Shown: positions 1 to 6,001 of the stretch, one piece after another
Layout: each line of letters begins with the position of its first letter
How positions within the stretch are numbered: position 1 is the first letter of the stretch
NCBI GenBank assembly: GCA_021776755.1
Contig: JAJFFI010000128.1
Span: 1 to 6,597 of the forward strand
Source of the DNA: Alphaproteobacteria bacterium
GTDB taxonomy: Bacteria; Pseudomonadota; Alphaproteobacteria; JAJFFI01
Direction of reading: 5' to 3'
DNA: 6,597 bases
The notes under the pieces: generated by a model
Databases searched by the model: none
Seen by the model: the letters and a program-made list of their open reading frames with translations, nothing else
What the model was told of the DNA's origin: nothing
Translations under genes and position numbers: made by a program

Positions 1-4
1 CACG

Positions 5-32
5 AAAAGGCCGGACCAACCGGCCCGGCCTT
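5..32 (-). terminator. Intrinsic terminator of the DUF6134-like gene
   Basis: Read on the minus strand, this is a G/C-rich hairpin followed by a TTTT run (the complement of 5-8), and it lies 37 bases beyond the stop codon at 69-71. The arms AAGGCCGG (7-14) and CCGGCCTT (25-32) are perfectly complementary. A tighter alternative pairs GGCCGG (9-14) with CCGGCC (20-25) around a five-base loop. Both forms end at the T run, as expected of a rho-independent terminator. Confidence 0.65.
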
Positions 33-68
33 CCACAGAAAAATCGACCTAGACCCGATGCGCCGGAT

Positions 69-779
69 CTACCGCTGCGCGTTCTGAGGCACCATCGCGG
101 GCGCCTGGACGAGCGTCATATCGATCACATCGCCCTTGTGGAAAAAGCGGATCTGCACGGCGATGCCGTTGCCGTCATACCAGATCTCGCGTTTCACGCC
201 GCCGGTAATGCGGAAGTGACGCGTCGTCACCGTGCGCCCCGCAACCTGGATGCGCGCGGCGCCGATCTCGGTCACCTGGATCGGCTTGACCTCGCCGTCG
301 ACCACATCGACGGCCTTGCTGGCGGCGGCCGACTCGATCCGCCAGGGATTGGACGGCGAAATCACGCCCGACGCCTGATGCGGCCCCTTGCTGCCGTCGA
401 TCTGCAGCACGCTACCCTGGCGCGCCGCAGTGACGGTCGAAACCTTGCCGTCCTGGTCCGTGTGCCCGTTGAACCGCACGAGTTCGCGGCCCTGCCACTG
501 CTCGCGGCGGGCGGCGGTCTGGCGATAGGCGACAACGCCCAGCACCTTGACCACGATCGACTCGTGGCTCTGGATCGTCAGCTTGTCGCCATCGACCCGG
601 ACCGTGTTCACGACCGTGCCGATTTCGCCCCGCGAGTCATGGTTGATCGCGTAGACATAACGGCCTTCGGCGAAGCTCGACGTCCCGGTGTCCGGTGACG
701 CAACCGCGGCGCCGGCCGCAAATGCGGTAACGGTGGCAAAAAACAGGGCAATCACCCAACTGATGCGGGCGTTTGTCAT
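69..779 (-). CDS. Secreted DUF6134-like protein of unknown function
   Basis: The protein has 236 residues. It opens with a classical Sec signal peptide: a short polar start containing Arg5, a hydrophobic core at about residues 8-26, and an Ala-Val-Ala cleavage site after residue 27, so the mature protein should be periplasmic. The mature part looks like a beta-rich fold with alternating hydrophobic strands. Segments such as GEIGTVVNTV, VYRQTAARREQW, GHTDQDGK and KREIWYDGNG match my memory of the DUF6134 family of alphaproteobacterial exported proteins, which has no established function. No catalytic motif or lipobox cysteine is visible. The ATG at 777-779 has AGGA seven bases upstream (complement of 787-790), which supports this start. 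It is transcribed divergently from the phoX-like gene and probably shares its control region. The export and reading frame are well supported; the family name rests on recall without a search. Confidence 0.8.
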   Translation of the reverse strand: MTNARISWVIALFFATVTAFAAGAAVASPDTGTSSFAEGRYVYAINHDSRGEIGTVVNTVRVDGDKLTIQSHESIVVKVLGVVAYRQTAARREQWQGRELVRFNGHTDQDGKVSTVTAARQGSVLQIDGSKGPHQASGVISPSNPWRIESAAASKAVDVVDGEVKPIQVTEIGAARIQVAGRTVTTRHFRITGGVKREIWYDGNGIAVQIRFFHKGDVIDMTLVQAPAMVPQNAQR

Positions 780-820
780 AGGTTTGTCCTAAAGTAATGT
801 CAGGTTCGGTGCGCTTGAGC

Positions 821-864
821 GCGTCCAAACCATGTTGCATTGCACTGTAACATGGGTTTGACAC
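821..864. promoter_or_regulatory. Large inverted repeat in divergent promoter region
   Basis: CCATGTT at 830-836 and AACATGG at 849-855 are a perfect seven-base inverted repeat around a 12-base spacer. The similarity continues outward imperfectly: 821-836 reads GCGTCCAAACCATGTT, and the reverse complement of 849-864 reads GTGTCAAACCCATGTT, so about 16 bases per arm are related. It lies midway between the two divergent start codons. The right arm contains TTGACA (858-863), a perfect -35 hexamer for the phoX-like gene, though no convincing -10 follows at 16-18 bases. The arrangement suits an operator for a dimeric regulator acting on one or both genes. The symmetry is directly visible; the function is inferred. 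Confidence 0.4.
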
Positions 865-869
865 AACTT

Positions 870-886
870 AAGTCAATTGAAGTCAA
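870..886. repeat. Tandem AAGTCAA repeats, 10-bp period
   Basis: AAGTCAA occurs at 870-876 and again at 880-886, one helical turn apart. On the minus strand this reads TTGACTT, three bases, TTGACTT, and a degenerate third copy (TTGTGTC) continues the ten-base phase at 860-866. GTCAAAC at 882-888 is also the inverted copy of GTTTGAC at 856-862. The phase differs from the 11-base spacing of classical Pho boxes, so PhoB control is not supported. It may be a binding site for another regulator of the divergent pair. Confidence 0.3.
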
Positions 887-908
887 ACTTTCGTGAAGAA
901 TTTTGTAC

Positions 909-914
909 AGAAGG
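909..914 (+). promoter_or_regulatory. Shine-Dalgarno site deciding the phoX start
   Basis: AGAAGG sits seven bases before the ATG at 922-924, which is good spacing. The same frame stays open upstream to a TTG at 877-879, but that start would lie inside the repeat-rich regulatory region and has no clear purine-rich site before it. The ATG is therefore the preferred start. Confidence 0.6.
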
Positions 915-921
915 CAGGTTA

Positions 922-2850
922 ATGAACGGCATCCCGGACGATCCCGAGCTTTGGGACGATGTGCCCTCGAACCCGTCAGGGGCGCCGTCGTTCAGCGAGA
1001 TTGCTGCACTGCACATTTCACGCCGGGCCGTGCTGGCCGGCGGCATTGCCGGGGGACTCGCGGCGCTGGCGCCAATCAGCGGATCGCGGGCGGCGTCGGG
1101 GCCGTCAACCCTGACCTTCGAGGAGGTTACCCACACCCTCGGCACGACGGATGCAGTGGCGCCGGGATATGACGCGCGGGTGCTGATCCGTTGGGGTGAC
1201 GCAGTTGCAACAGATGCGCCGGCCTTCGATGCCGCCAGCCTGACCGCGGACGGCCAGGAAAAGCAGTTCGGCTACAACAACGATTTTCTCGCCTACCTGC
1301 CATTGCCGCCCGGCACCCAGGGCTCGACGCACGGGTTGCTCTGCGTGAATCATGAATACACAAACCGCGAGTTGATGTGGCCGGATACAGGGCGTGGCGA
1401 CGCGCTCCCCGAGGCGCAGGGCCGGGTCGAGATGGCGGGGCACGGGCACAGCATCGTCGAGGTGCGGCGCGAGGGGGAGCACTGGGCGGTCGTGCGGCCG
1501 AGCAAATACGCCCGGCGCATCACGGCCGCGACACCGATGCGGCTGTCGGGACCGGCCGCCGGGCACACGCGCCTCAAGACCAACGCCGACCCCACCGGCA
1601 CCAGGGTGTTGGGAACGATCAACAACTGCGCGGGAGGGATGACGCCCTGGGGCACGGTGCTTATCGCCGAGGAGAACTTCAACTACTACTTCGCCGGCAA
1701 TGCCGAGGCGGGACCGGAGGCCGCGAGCCGCAAGCGATATGGCATCAAGGGGCGCGCCTGGTATGCCTGGCACCGGTTCGACGACCGCTTCAGCCTCGAC
1801 CGTGAACCCCGCGAGCCGAACCGGTTCGGCTGGGTGGTCGAGATCGATCCCTACGACCCGAACGCCACGCCGGTCAAACGCACCGCGCTCGGCCGCTTCA
1901 AGCACGAGGGTGCGGCAGTGGCGGTGTCGTCAGATGGACGGGCGGTTGTGTATTCGGGGGACGATCAGGCTTTCGATTATGTCTATCGTTTCGTGTCCGC
2001 AAGGAAGATCGACATCGTCAACCGCGAGAACAACCGCGACCTGCTCGATGACGGCGAGCTTTCCGTCGCGCGCTTCGATGCCGACGGGACGATGGCCTGG
2101 CTGCCGCTGATCCACGGGCAGGGGCCGCTGACCGAGGAAAACGGTTTTGCGAGCCAGGCCGATGTGCTGATCGACGCGCGCCGGGCAGCAGATCTTCTGC
2201 AGGCGACGCCGATGGACCGGCCCGAGCAGATCGCCGTCAGTCCGCGGACCGGGCGGGTCTATATCAATCTCACCAACAACAGCGCGCGGGACGAAGTGAA
2301 TGCCGCCAATCCCCGGGCGCCGAACCGTTATGGCCATATCGTCGAGCTGTCGCCGGCGGTGTATCCGGGCCGGACCAACGTGCGGGTCGGGCACCACGAG
2401 CCGGTGTTCAAGTGGGATATTCTGCTGCAGGCGGGCGACCCGGCCGACCCGGACACGGGCGCGAAGTATCACCCGGACGTCAGCGCGAATGGCTGGCTCA
2501 ACGCGCCCGATGGCTGCGCGATCGACCCCGAGGGCCGGCTCTGGATCGCCACCGACCAGGGCAGCCGCCAGATCAAGCGCGGCGTGCCGGACGGACTCTA
2601 TGCCTGCGACGTCGTGGGCAAGGGCCGGGCGCTGACGCGATTTTTCTACCGCACCCCGATTGGCGGCGAACTTTGCGGCCCGGCGTTTACACCCGACGGC
2701 CAGACCGTGTTCGTCGCGATCCAGCATCCGGGCGAGCGCTCGGACTTCAACGCGCCTTCGACCCGCTGGCCGGACTTCCAGGACGGCGTGCCGCCACGGC
2801 CGTCGGTGGTCGCGATCACCCGCAAGGCCGGCGGCCGGATCGGGCAGTGA
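922..2850 (+). CDS. phoX: PhoX/DUF839 family Tat-exported alkaline phosphatase
   Basis: This 642-residue protein matches the PhoX family: secreted phosphomonoesterases with an iron-calcium cofactor that release phosphate from organic phosphate esters. A 32-residue polar lead contains [13 protein letters not shown] and is followed by the twin-arginine motif SRRAVLAGG (Arg34-Arg35). A hydrophobic stretch and a likely cleavage site near Ala57-Ala58 come next, so the folded enzyme should leave by the Tat pathway. Family motifs follow in order: CVNHEYTN (141-148), HGHSIVEV (174-181), [12 protein letters not shown] (234-245), a KHEG segment with His328-Glu329, [14 protein letters not shown] (344-357), MDRPEQ (431-436), [19 protein letters not shown] (from 529) and an IQHPGE segment with His602. 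Cys236 in the NCxGGxTPWGT motif probably corresponds to the cysteine that binds iron in Pseudomonas fluorescens PhoX. The length is normal and no key motif is missing. An in-frame TTG at 877 would add 15 residues. No Pho box was found upstream, so phosphate control is unproven. Confidence 0.9.
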   Translation: MNGIPDDPELWDDVPSNPSGAPSFSEIAALHISRRAVLAGGIAGGLAALAPISGSRAASGPSTLTFEEVTHTLGTTDAVAPGYDARVLIRWGDAVATDAPAFDAASLTADGQEKQFGYNNDFLAYLPLPPGTQGSTHGLLCVNHEYTNRELMWPDTGRGDALPEAQGRVEMAGHGHSIVEVRREGEHWAVVRPSKYARRITAATPMRLSGPAAGHTRLKTNADPTGTRVLGTINNCAGGMTPWGTVLIAEENFNYYFAGNAEAGPEAASRKRYGIKGRAWYAWHRFDDRFSLDREPREPNRFGWVVEIDPYDPNATPVKRTALGRFKHEGAAVAVSSDGRAVVYSGDDQAFDYVYRFVSARKIDIVNRENNRDLLDDGELSVARFDADGTMAWLPLIHGQGPLTEENGFASQADVLIDARRAADLLQATPMDRPEQIAVSPRTGRVYINLTNNSARDEVNAANPRAPNRYGHIVELSPAVYPGRTNVRVGHHEPVFKWDILLQAGDPADPDTGAKYHPDVSANGWLNAPDGCAIDPEGRLWIATDQGSRQIKRGVPDGLYACDVVGKGRALTRFFYRTPIGGELCGPAFTPDGQTVFVAIQHPGERSDFNAPSTRWPDFQDGVPPRPSVVAITRKAGGRIGQ

Positions 2851-2866
2851 ATTCATGGCCTCGCGC

Positions 2867-2922
2867 GGCGGCCCGTCCGTTTGACGGCGCCCCCGGCCCG
2901 GCCTAAGACTGTGCCGCCTTTT
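2867..2922 (+). terminator. Possible terminator downstream of phoX
   Basis: GGCGGC (2867-2872) can pair with GCCGCC (2913-2918), immediately followed by TTTT (2919-2922). Inside it, CCGTC (2873-2877) pairs with GACGG (2883-2887) around a five-base loop. The outer loop is long and the T run short, so termination may be partial. It also overlaps the candidate gmhA promoter, which weakens the call. Confidence 0.3.
2881..2909 (+). promoter_or_regulatory. Candidate gmhA-hldE promoter
   Basis: TTGACG (2881-2886) matches five of six bases of the -35 consensus. TAAGAC (2904-2909), 17 bases further on, is a weak -10. Transcription would begin near 2916, leaving a leader of about 36 bases before the gmhA ATG. 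The spacing is ideal but the -10 is poor, so the operon may instead rely partly on read-through from phoX. Confidence 0.35.
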
Positions 2923-2951
2923 CTCAGGCAGTTGGGGCGGGATCAGACGCG

Positions 2952-3551
2952 ATGACGGCATTCGATCTGGCGGCTTTCTATGAGGCCGAGTTCGACGAGC
3001 ATGCGGCAGTGACGGCGGCGGCGCGCAGCGCGCTGGCCGCGCCCTTTGCACGCCTTGTCGCGGTCTCCGCCGAAGCCATCCGGAAGGGCGGCAAGATCAT
3101 GCTGTTCGGCAACGGCGGCAGTGCGGCCGATGCCCAGCACCTCGCGACCGAGCTGACCGTGCGCTACAAGACCGACCGCGCGCCGATCGCGGCGATTGCG
3201 CTCACCACCGATACCTCGGCCCTGACCGCGGGCGGCAACGATCTCGGCTTTGAGGCGATTTTTTCCCGCCAGGTCGAGGCGCTGGGCAAGCCCGGCGATG
3301 TGGCGCTCGGCATCTCGACTTCGGGCAACAGCGCGAATGTGATCGCCGCGCTCGAAGCCGCCAAGGCCGGCGGCATGACGGCGGCCGCCCTCGGCGGGCG
3401 CGACGGCGGCAAGCTCAAGGGGCTTGCCGATCCACTGCTGGTCGTGCCCTCGGAGACCACGGCCCGCATCCAGGAAATGCACATCACCATCGGCCAGATG
3501 CTCTGCGGTGCGCTCGAGCTCGAACTCGGGCTTGTCGAGGGCGGCGCCTGA
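2952..3551 (+). CDS. gmhA: Sedoheptulose-7-phosphate isomerase (GmhA), SIS domain
   Basis: The 199-residue product converts D-sedoheptulose 7-phosphate to D-glycero-D-manno-heptose 7-phosphate, the first committed step of the ADP-heptose pathway for LPS core; it is cytosolic. It is a single SIS-domain protein close to the 192 residues of E. coli GmhA. The phosphate-binding NGGSAADAQH (54-63), the GNDLGFEAIFSRQVEALG segment and GISTSGNSANV are clearly conserved. Recalled E. coli numbering aligns with a constant offset of two: His61 becomes His63, Glu65 becomes Glu67 and Gln172 becomes Gln174. E. coli His180, proposed as the catalytic acid/base, aligns with Gln182, which is unusual. A G-rich stretch (GGGGCGGG, 2935-2942) precedes the ATG but is not a textbook Shine-Dalgarno site. 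The stop codon shares its last base with the hldE start, implying coupled translation. The family is certain; the substituted residue leaves some doubt about activity or exact substrate. Confidence 0.92.
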   Translation: MTAFDLAAFYEAEFDEHAAVTAAARSALAAPFARLVAVSAEAIRKGGKIMLFGNGGSAADAQHLATELTVRYKTDRAPIAAIALTTDTSALTAGGNDLGFEAIFSRQVEALGKPGDVALGISTSGNSANVIAALEAAKAGGMTAAALGGRDGGKLKGLADPLLVVPSETTARIQEMHITIGQMLCGALELELGLVEGGA

Positions 3552-5020
3552 TGGCGGCGGCGGAAAGCCTGCCGGATCTGGCGCGCGCGCTCTCGAAGGC
3601 GCGGGTGCTGGTGATCGGCGATGTCATGCTCGACCGCTTCGTTGAGGGCACGGTCAGCCGGATTTCGCCGGAAGGCCCGATCCCGGTTCTCGAAATCGCG
3701 CGCGAGACCCAGATGCTGGGCGGTGCCGGCAACGTGGTGCGCAACCTCGTGGCGCTCGGCGCGCATGCCGGTTTTGTCTCGGTCGTCGGCGACGACGACG
3801 CCGGGCACGTGGTGACCGGCTTGTTTGCGGACCTCGCGGGGGCGGAGCCGGATCTGCTCGTCGACCCGGGCCGCCGGACATCCATCAAGACGCGGTATCT
3901 CGCCGGTGGACAGCAATTGCTGCGGACCGACCATGAAAAGGTCGCGCCGCTCTCTGCCGAGCGCGAGGCGCAGGTACTGCGCCGCGTCGAGGCCATGCTG
4001 GGTGGCGCCGGTGCGGTCGTGCTGTCCGACTACGCCAAGGGCGTCTTGAGCGATACTGTCATCGCGGCCGTGATCGAGCTGGCCGCGAAGGCCGGTGTGC
4101 CGGTGATCGCCGATCCCAAGGGCCGCGACTTCGCGCGCTACAAGGGCGCGCGGCTGGTGACGCCGAACCGGCATGAGTTGGCGGCGGCGACCGGACAGGA
4201 GACCGCGGCGGACGACGACGTGGCGGCGGCCGCGGCGCACGTGGTTGCCGGCTGCGGGATCGCGGGCGTTCTGGCGACCCGCGGGGCCGACGGAATGACG
4301 CTTGTCGATGGCGCGGCAGCGGCCGTGCATCTGCCGGCCCGGGCCCGCGAAGTGTTCGACGTATCCGGCGCGGGCGATACGGTTGCCGCCGTCATCGCGG
4401 CTGCGGTCGCGGCCGGCCTGGAGTTGCCGGAGGGCGCGGCGCTGGCCAACGCCGCTGCGGGCATCGTCGTTGCCAAGACCGGCACCGCGACGGCCTCGGT
4501 GGAGGAAATCGTATCCGCGCTGCAGACCCAGGCGTTGCTGAGCGGCGCCGAGAAGATCTGCGCCCGCGCTGACGCCGCCGGGCGGGTCGAGGGCTGGCGG
4601 CGGCAGGGGCGGCGGGTCGGGTTCACCAACGGCTGTTTCGACCTGCTGCACCCGGGGCATGTCTCGCTGCTCGCCCAGGCGCGCAGCACGTGCGACCGGC
4701 TGATCGTCGGGCTCAACAGCGACGCTTCGGTGCGGAAGCTGAAGGGCGAGTCCCGCCCGGTCCAGTCCGAGACCGCGCGGGCTACCGTGCTTGCCTCGTT
4801 GGCACCCGTCGACATGGTGGTGGTCTTCGGCGAGGAGACACCACTGGCGCTGCTCGAGGAACTCAAGCCCGATGTTCTGGTGAAGGGTGCGGACTACACC
4901 CGCGAGGAAGTCGTCGGCGGCGATCTGGTCGAGAGCTACGGCGGGCGTGTCGTGCTGGCGGACATCCTCGACGGTCACAGCACCACAGGCACGATTGCCC
5001 GCGCCTTCGGCGACGGCTGA
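3551..5020 (+). CDS. hldE: Bifunctional heptose-7-P kinase / heptose-1-P adenylyltransferase (HldE)
   Basis: The 489-residue protein fuses two enzymes of ADP-heptose synthesis and is close in length to E. coli HldE (477). The N-terminal half is a PfkB/ribokinase-type kinase that phosphorylates D-glycero-D-manno-heptose 7-phosphate at C1. It shows ISPEGPIPVLE (38-48), the substrate-binding GGAGN (57-61), a TPNRHEL segment and the anion-hole motif DVSGAGDT (270-277), in which Asp276 is the expected catalytic base. The C-terminal part, from about residue 350, is a cytidylyltransferase-like domain that transfers AMP to heptose 1-phosphate. It has FTNGCFDLLHPGH (358-370), containing the HxGH signature at 367-370, then LNSDASVRKLKG, VKGADY and the terminal HSTTG (476-480). 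All expected motifs are present, so both activities are likely. The start ATG overlaps the gmhA stop by one base (TGATG). GmhB, which removes the C7 phosphate, and the epimerase HldD must be encoded elsewhere. Confidence 0.96.
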   Translation: MAAAESLPDLARALSKARVLVIGDVMLDRFVEGTVSRISPEGPIPVLEIARETQMLGGAGNVVRNLVALGAHAGFVSVVGDDDAGHVVTGLFADLAGAEPDLLVDPGRRTSIKTRYLAGGQQLLRTDHEKVAPLSAEREAQVLRRVEAMLGGAGAVVLSDYAKGVLSDTVIAAVIELAAKAGVPVIADPKGRDFARYKGARLVTPNRHELAAATGQETAADDDVAAAAAHVVAGCGIAGVLATRGADGMTLVDGAAAAVHLPARAREVFDVSGAGDTVAAVIAAAVAAGLELPEGAALANAAAGIVVAKTGTATASVEEIVSALQTQALLSGAEKICARADAAGRVEGWRRQGRRVGFTNGCFDLLHPGHVSLLAQARSTCDRLIVGLNSDASVRKLKGESRPVQSETARATVLASLAPVDMVVVFGEETPLALLEELKPDVLVKGADYTREEVVGGDLVESYGGRVVLADILDGHSTTGTIARAFGDG

Positions 5021-5024
5021 ACCG

Positions 5025-5038
5025 GAAACACCTGTTTC
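5025..5038. terminator. Weak hairpin between convergent hldE and mmcB
   Basis: GAAACA (5025-5030) and TGTTTC (5033-5038) are inverted copies two bases apart; sterically this gives a five-base-pair stem with loop ACCT. It occupies the 22-base gap between the two convergent stop codons, where a bidirectional stop would be expected. It is short, A/T-rich and lacks a T run, so termination is doubtful. Confidence 0.25.
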
Positions 5039-5042
5039 AATG

Positions 5043-5558
5043 TCAGAAAGGTTGCGGGTCCACGGCTGATTGCAGCCGGCGGCCGGCGGTGATGGCAAAG
5101 CGCACGGTCTGGGCCCGGCGCCGGGCGGCATTGAGCGGATGCTCGGCCGCCGGGCGAACAATTTCGCACCCATAGGGGTCGGCGATCATCAGGCCCGAGT
5201 CCTCGGGAAGAATCTGGCGCGGGAAATCGCGGTCGACAGCGAAGTAAAACCGGTCGGCGTAGGGCAGGTACTCCCACCATTTCTGATCGGTCCGGAAATC
5301 GGCTTCCGAGCTCTTGACCTCGACGATCGTGAACCGGCCATCCTTGTCGAGCGCCATCACATCGACCCGGCGCCCCTTGCCGACGCGGAATTCCAGCAAC
5401 GTGCCTTGCCCCAGTTCGCGCAATGTTCGGCAAACGCCGCGCGCCAGAGCGTCGCCGAGGGAGCTGCGCGCCCGCTTTTGTGCGGCACGGCGGGCCAACG
5501 GCCGGGGCGGCTCGATCTCGAACAGGGGGCCGGGTGAGTAACTGTCGTCAAGCGACAT
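5043..5558 (-). CDS. mmcB: MmcB-family DNA repair protein
   Basis: The 171-residue protein resembles MmcB, an alphaproteobacterial family named for mitomycin C sensitivity in Caulobacter, where the gene belongs to the LexA (SOS) regulon. After a basic, low-complexity N-terminal 35 residues comes a PD-(D/E)XK nuclease-like core: RRVDVMALD with Asp66, then FTIVEVKSS with Glu80 and Lys82, forming the usual D...ExK set. Next come the family-typical DFRTDQKWWEYLPYADRFYFAVD segment (87-109) and FPRQILPEDSGLMIADPYG. This suggests a metal-dependent nuclease fold acting on damaged DNA, although the family's activity is not well defined. A strong GGAGGA site (5565-5570) lies six bases upstream of the ATG, fixing the start. 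It is convergent with hldE. A near-consensus SOS box upstream (5643-5657) fits damage-inducible expression. Confidence 0.9.
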   Translation of the reverse strand: MSLDDSYSPGPLFEIEPPRPLARRAAQKRARSSLGDALARGVCRTLRELGQGTLLEFRVGKGRRVDVMALDKDGRFTIVEVKSSEADFRTDQKWWEYLPYADRFYFAVDRDFPRQILPEDSGLMIADPYGCEIVRPAAEHPLNAARRRAQTVRFAITAGRRLQSAVDPQPF

Positions 5559-5598
5559 GGATGATCCTCCGTTGCGGCCTGCCTCACCGCGGCCCGAA

Positions 5599-5628
5599 AG
5601 GATATTTCACCATGCGGGCCCATGCCAA
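5599..5628 (-). promoter_or_regulatory. Candidate mmcB promoter
   Basis: On the minus strand TTGGCA (5628-5623, five of six -35 bases) is followed 18 bases later by TATCCT (5604-5599, four of six -10 bases). Transcription would start near 5592 and leave a leader of about 33 bases carrying the strong GGAGGA ribosome site. This is the best sigma-70-like match upstream of the gene that I could find by eye. Confidence 0.4.
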
Positions 5629-5642
5629 CCTGTAATTACTTA

Positions 5643-5657
5643 GAATTGCTCACGAAC
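5643..5657 (-). promoter_or_regulatory. Near-consensus alphaproteobacterial LexA (SOS) box
   Basis: The minus strand reads GTTC, seven bases, ATTC, which differs in one base from the alphaproteobacterial LexA site GTTC-N7-GTTC (on the plus strand GAAT-N7-GAAC). It lies 85 bases upstream of mmcB, a gene known in Caulobacter as an SOS-regulon member. It sits about 14 bases upstream of the candidate -35 instead of overlapping it, which is less usual for a repressor; the true promoter may lie nearer. The near-match is visible; the role is inferred. Confidence 0.45.
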
Positions 5658-5664
5658 CGTATTT

Positions 5665-5679
5665 TTGTGCATTGCACAA
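5665..5679. promoter_or_regulatory. Perfect palindrome TTGTGCA-T-TGCACAA, possible operator
   Basis: Seven bases mirror exactly around a single central T at 5672. The palindrome lies between the candidate SOS box and the TTGAAA of the promoter that drives the structured RNA. Its core TGCATTGCAC also occurs at 836-845 in the phoX divergent region. The inner TGC-N3-GCA pattern resembles the TGC-rich sites described for the polyhydroxyalkanoate regulator PhaR. Such a link is only a suggestion. Confidence 0.4.
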
Positions 5680-5687
5680 TTTTTTCC

Positions 5688-5715
5688 TTGAAATGGGGAT
5701 GCAAAGCCCTAACAT
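5688..5715 (+). promoter_or_regulatory. Candidate promoter of the structured RNA/leader
   Basis: TTGAAA (5688-5693) matches five of six -35 bases. TAACAT (5710-5715), 16 bases downstream, matches four of six -10 bases including the key T, A and final T. The initiation point would fall at about 5720-5723, immediately before the first hairpin of the structured region. A palindrome lies just upstream (5665-5679), where an activator or repressor could bind. Confidence 0.45.
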
Positions 5716-5720
5716 AGCCG

Positions 5721-6001
5721 TAATAGGAAGGCAGAAACGCCTTCGCACGAGCGAACAACGGCTCAGCCGTCTCGCTCCCGCACTGCGGCACAGGTATTGC
5801 CGCGCGCCCTAAGGGGTAGGGCTTCGGGGGAGTATTGAACACGAAGCCGGCCTGTCACAGGCCCAAGAGGAGAGAGTCACGGAAGGGGAAATTGAAATGA
5901 CCTGCCAATAAACCGCAGGCAATTTCCAAGACCGTCCAAGTAATTCCTCAATACTGCAATCGAACATCAAGCTTCGCGCGAGGCTTTACTCGCGTTGTCT
6001 T
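5721..6001 (+). ncRNA. Putative structured small RNA or long leader of unknown family
   Basis: About 280 bases form a run of separate hairpins. H1: GAAGGC/GCCTTC (5727-5732, 5739-5744). H2: GAGCGA/TCGCTC (5749-5754, 5772-5777) enclosing ACGG/CCGT. H3: GCGGCA/TGCCGC (5785-5790, 5798-5803). H4: GCCCTA/TAGGGC (5806-5811, 5817-5822). H5: GGCCTG/CAGGCC with loop TCA (5849-5863). H6: GGAAATTG/CAATTTCC (5887-5894, 5920-5927) around an inner CCTGC/GCAGG stem. H7: the terminator-like hairpin at 5977-5994. H4 has a rival pairing, GGCTTCG/CGAAGCC (5820-5826, 5842-5848). The linker at 5865-5890 is purine-rich (AGAGGAGAGAG, GGAAGGGG). A promoter precedes the region, and it is less GC-rich than the neighbouring genes. 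I do not see RNase P, tmRNA, SRP, 5S, tRNA or cobalamin-riboswitch signatures. It may be an independent small RNA or the leader of the gene at 6022. Confidence 0.45.
5977..6001 (+). terminator. Terminator or attenuator before the peptidase gene
   Basis: CGCGAG (5977-5982) and CTCGCG (5989-5994) form a perfect six-base-pair stem with a six-base loop GCTTTA, followed by TTGTCTT (5995-6001). It lies 21 bases before the next start codon. If RNA synthesis begins at the promoter near 5688, this hairpin either ends a separate small RNA or attenuates read-through into the downstream gene. The T tract is interrupted, so efficiency is uncertain. Confidence 0.5.

Noticed and set aside
138..698. A 186-codon plus-strand frame opposite the DUF6134-like gene
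   Set aside because: The minus-strand frame has a signal peptide, a ribosome site and a terminator; the plus frame has none and is Asp/Arg/Ala-rich.
845..862. A possible Pho box (CTGTAAC-N4-GTTTGAC) before phoX
   Set aside because: The first half matches only loosely and the second half poorly; the neighbouring repeats have a ten-base period, not eleven.
877..921. A TTG start giving a 657-residue PhoX
   Set aside because: The ATG at 922 has a well-spaced AGAAGG, and the extra 15 residues would be encoded partly by the regulatory repeats.
1930..3051. A 373-codon minus-strand frame opposite the end of phoX
   Set aside because: Its composition is that of a GC-rich shadow, and it is opposite conserved PhoX motifs.
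3164..5173. A very long open frame on the minus strand opposite gmhA and hldE
   Set aside because: It is rich in Arg, Ala, Pro and Gly, typical of an antisense frame in GC-rich DNA, and lies opposite two clearly conserved enzymes.
5690..5720. Resemblance of GGGATGCAAAGCCC to part of the cyclic-di-GMP-I riboswitch
   Set aside because: The other conserved blocks of that riboswitch are not found at proper distances, and the segment lies across the predicted promoter, so it would not be transcribed from it.
5636..5842. A 68-codon minus-strand open frame in the mmcB-peptidase gap
   Set aside because: It begins with GTG, has no Shine-Dalgarno sequence, shows no recognisable protein features, and runs antisense through the hairpins of the structured region.
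5721..6001. RNase P RNA, tmRNA, 6S RNA, SRP RNA or tRNA
   Set aside because: None of the conserved sequence blocks that I could recall is present, and the layout of many small hairpins does not suit the single long rod of 6S RNA.
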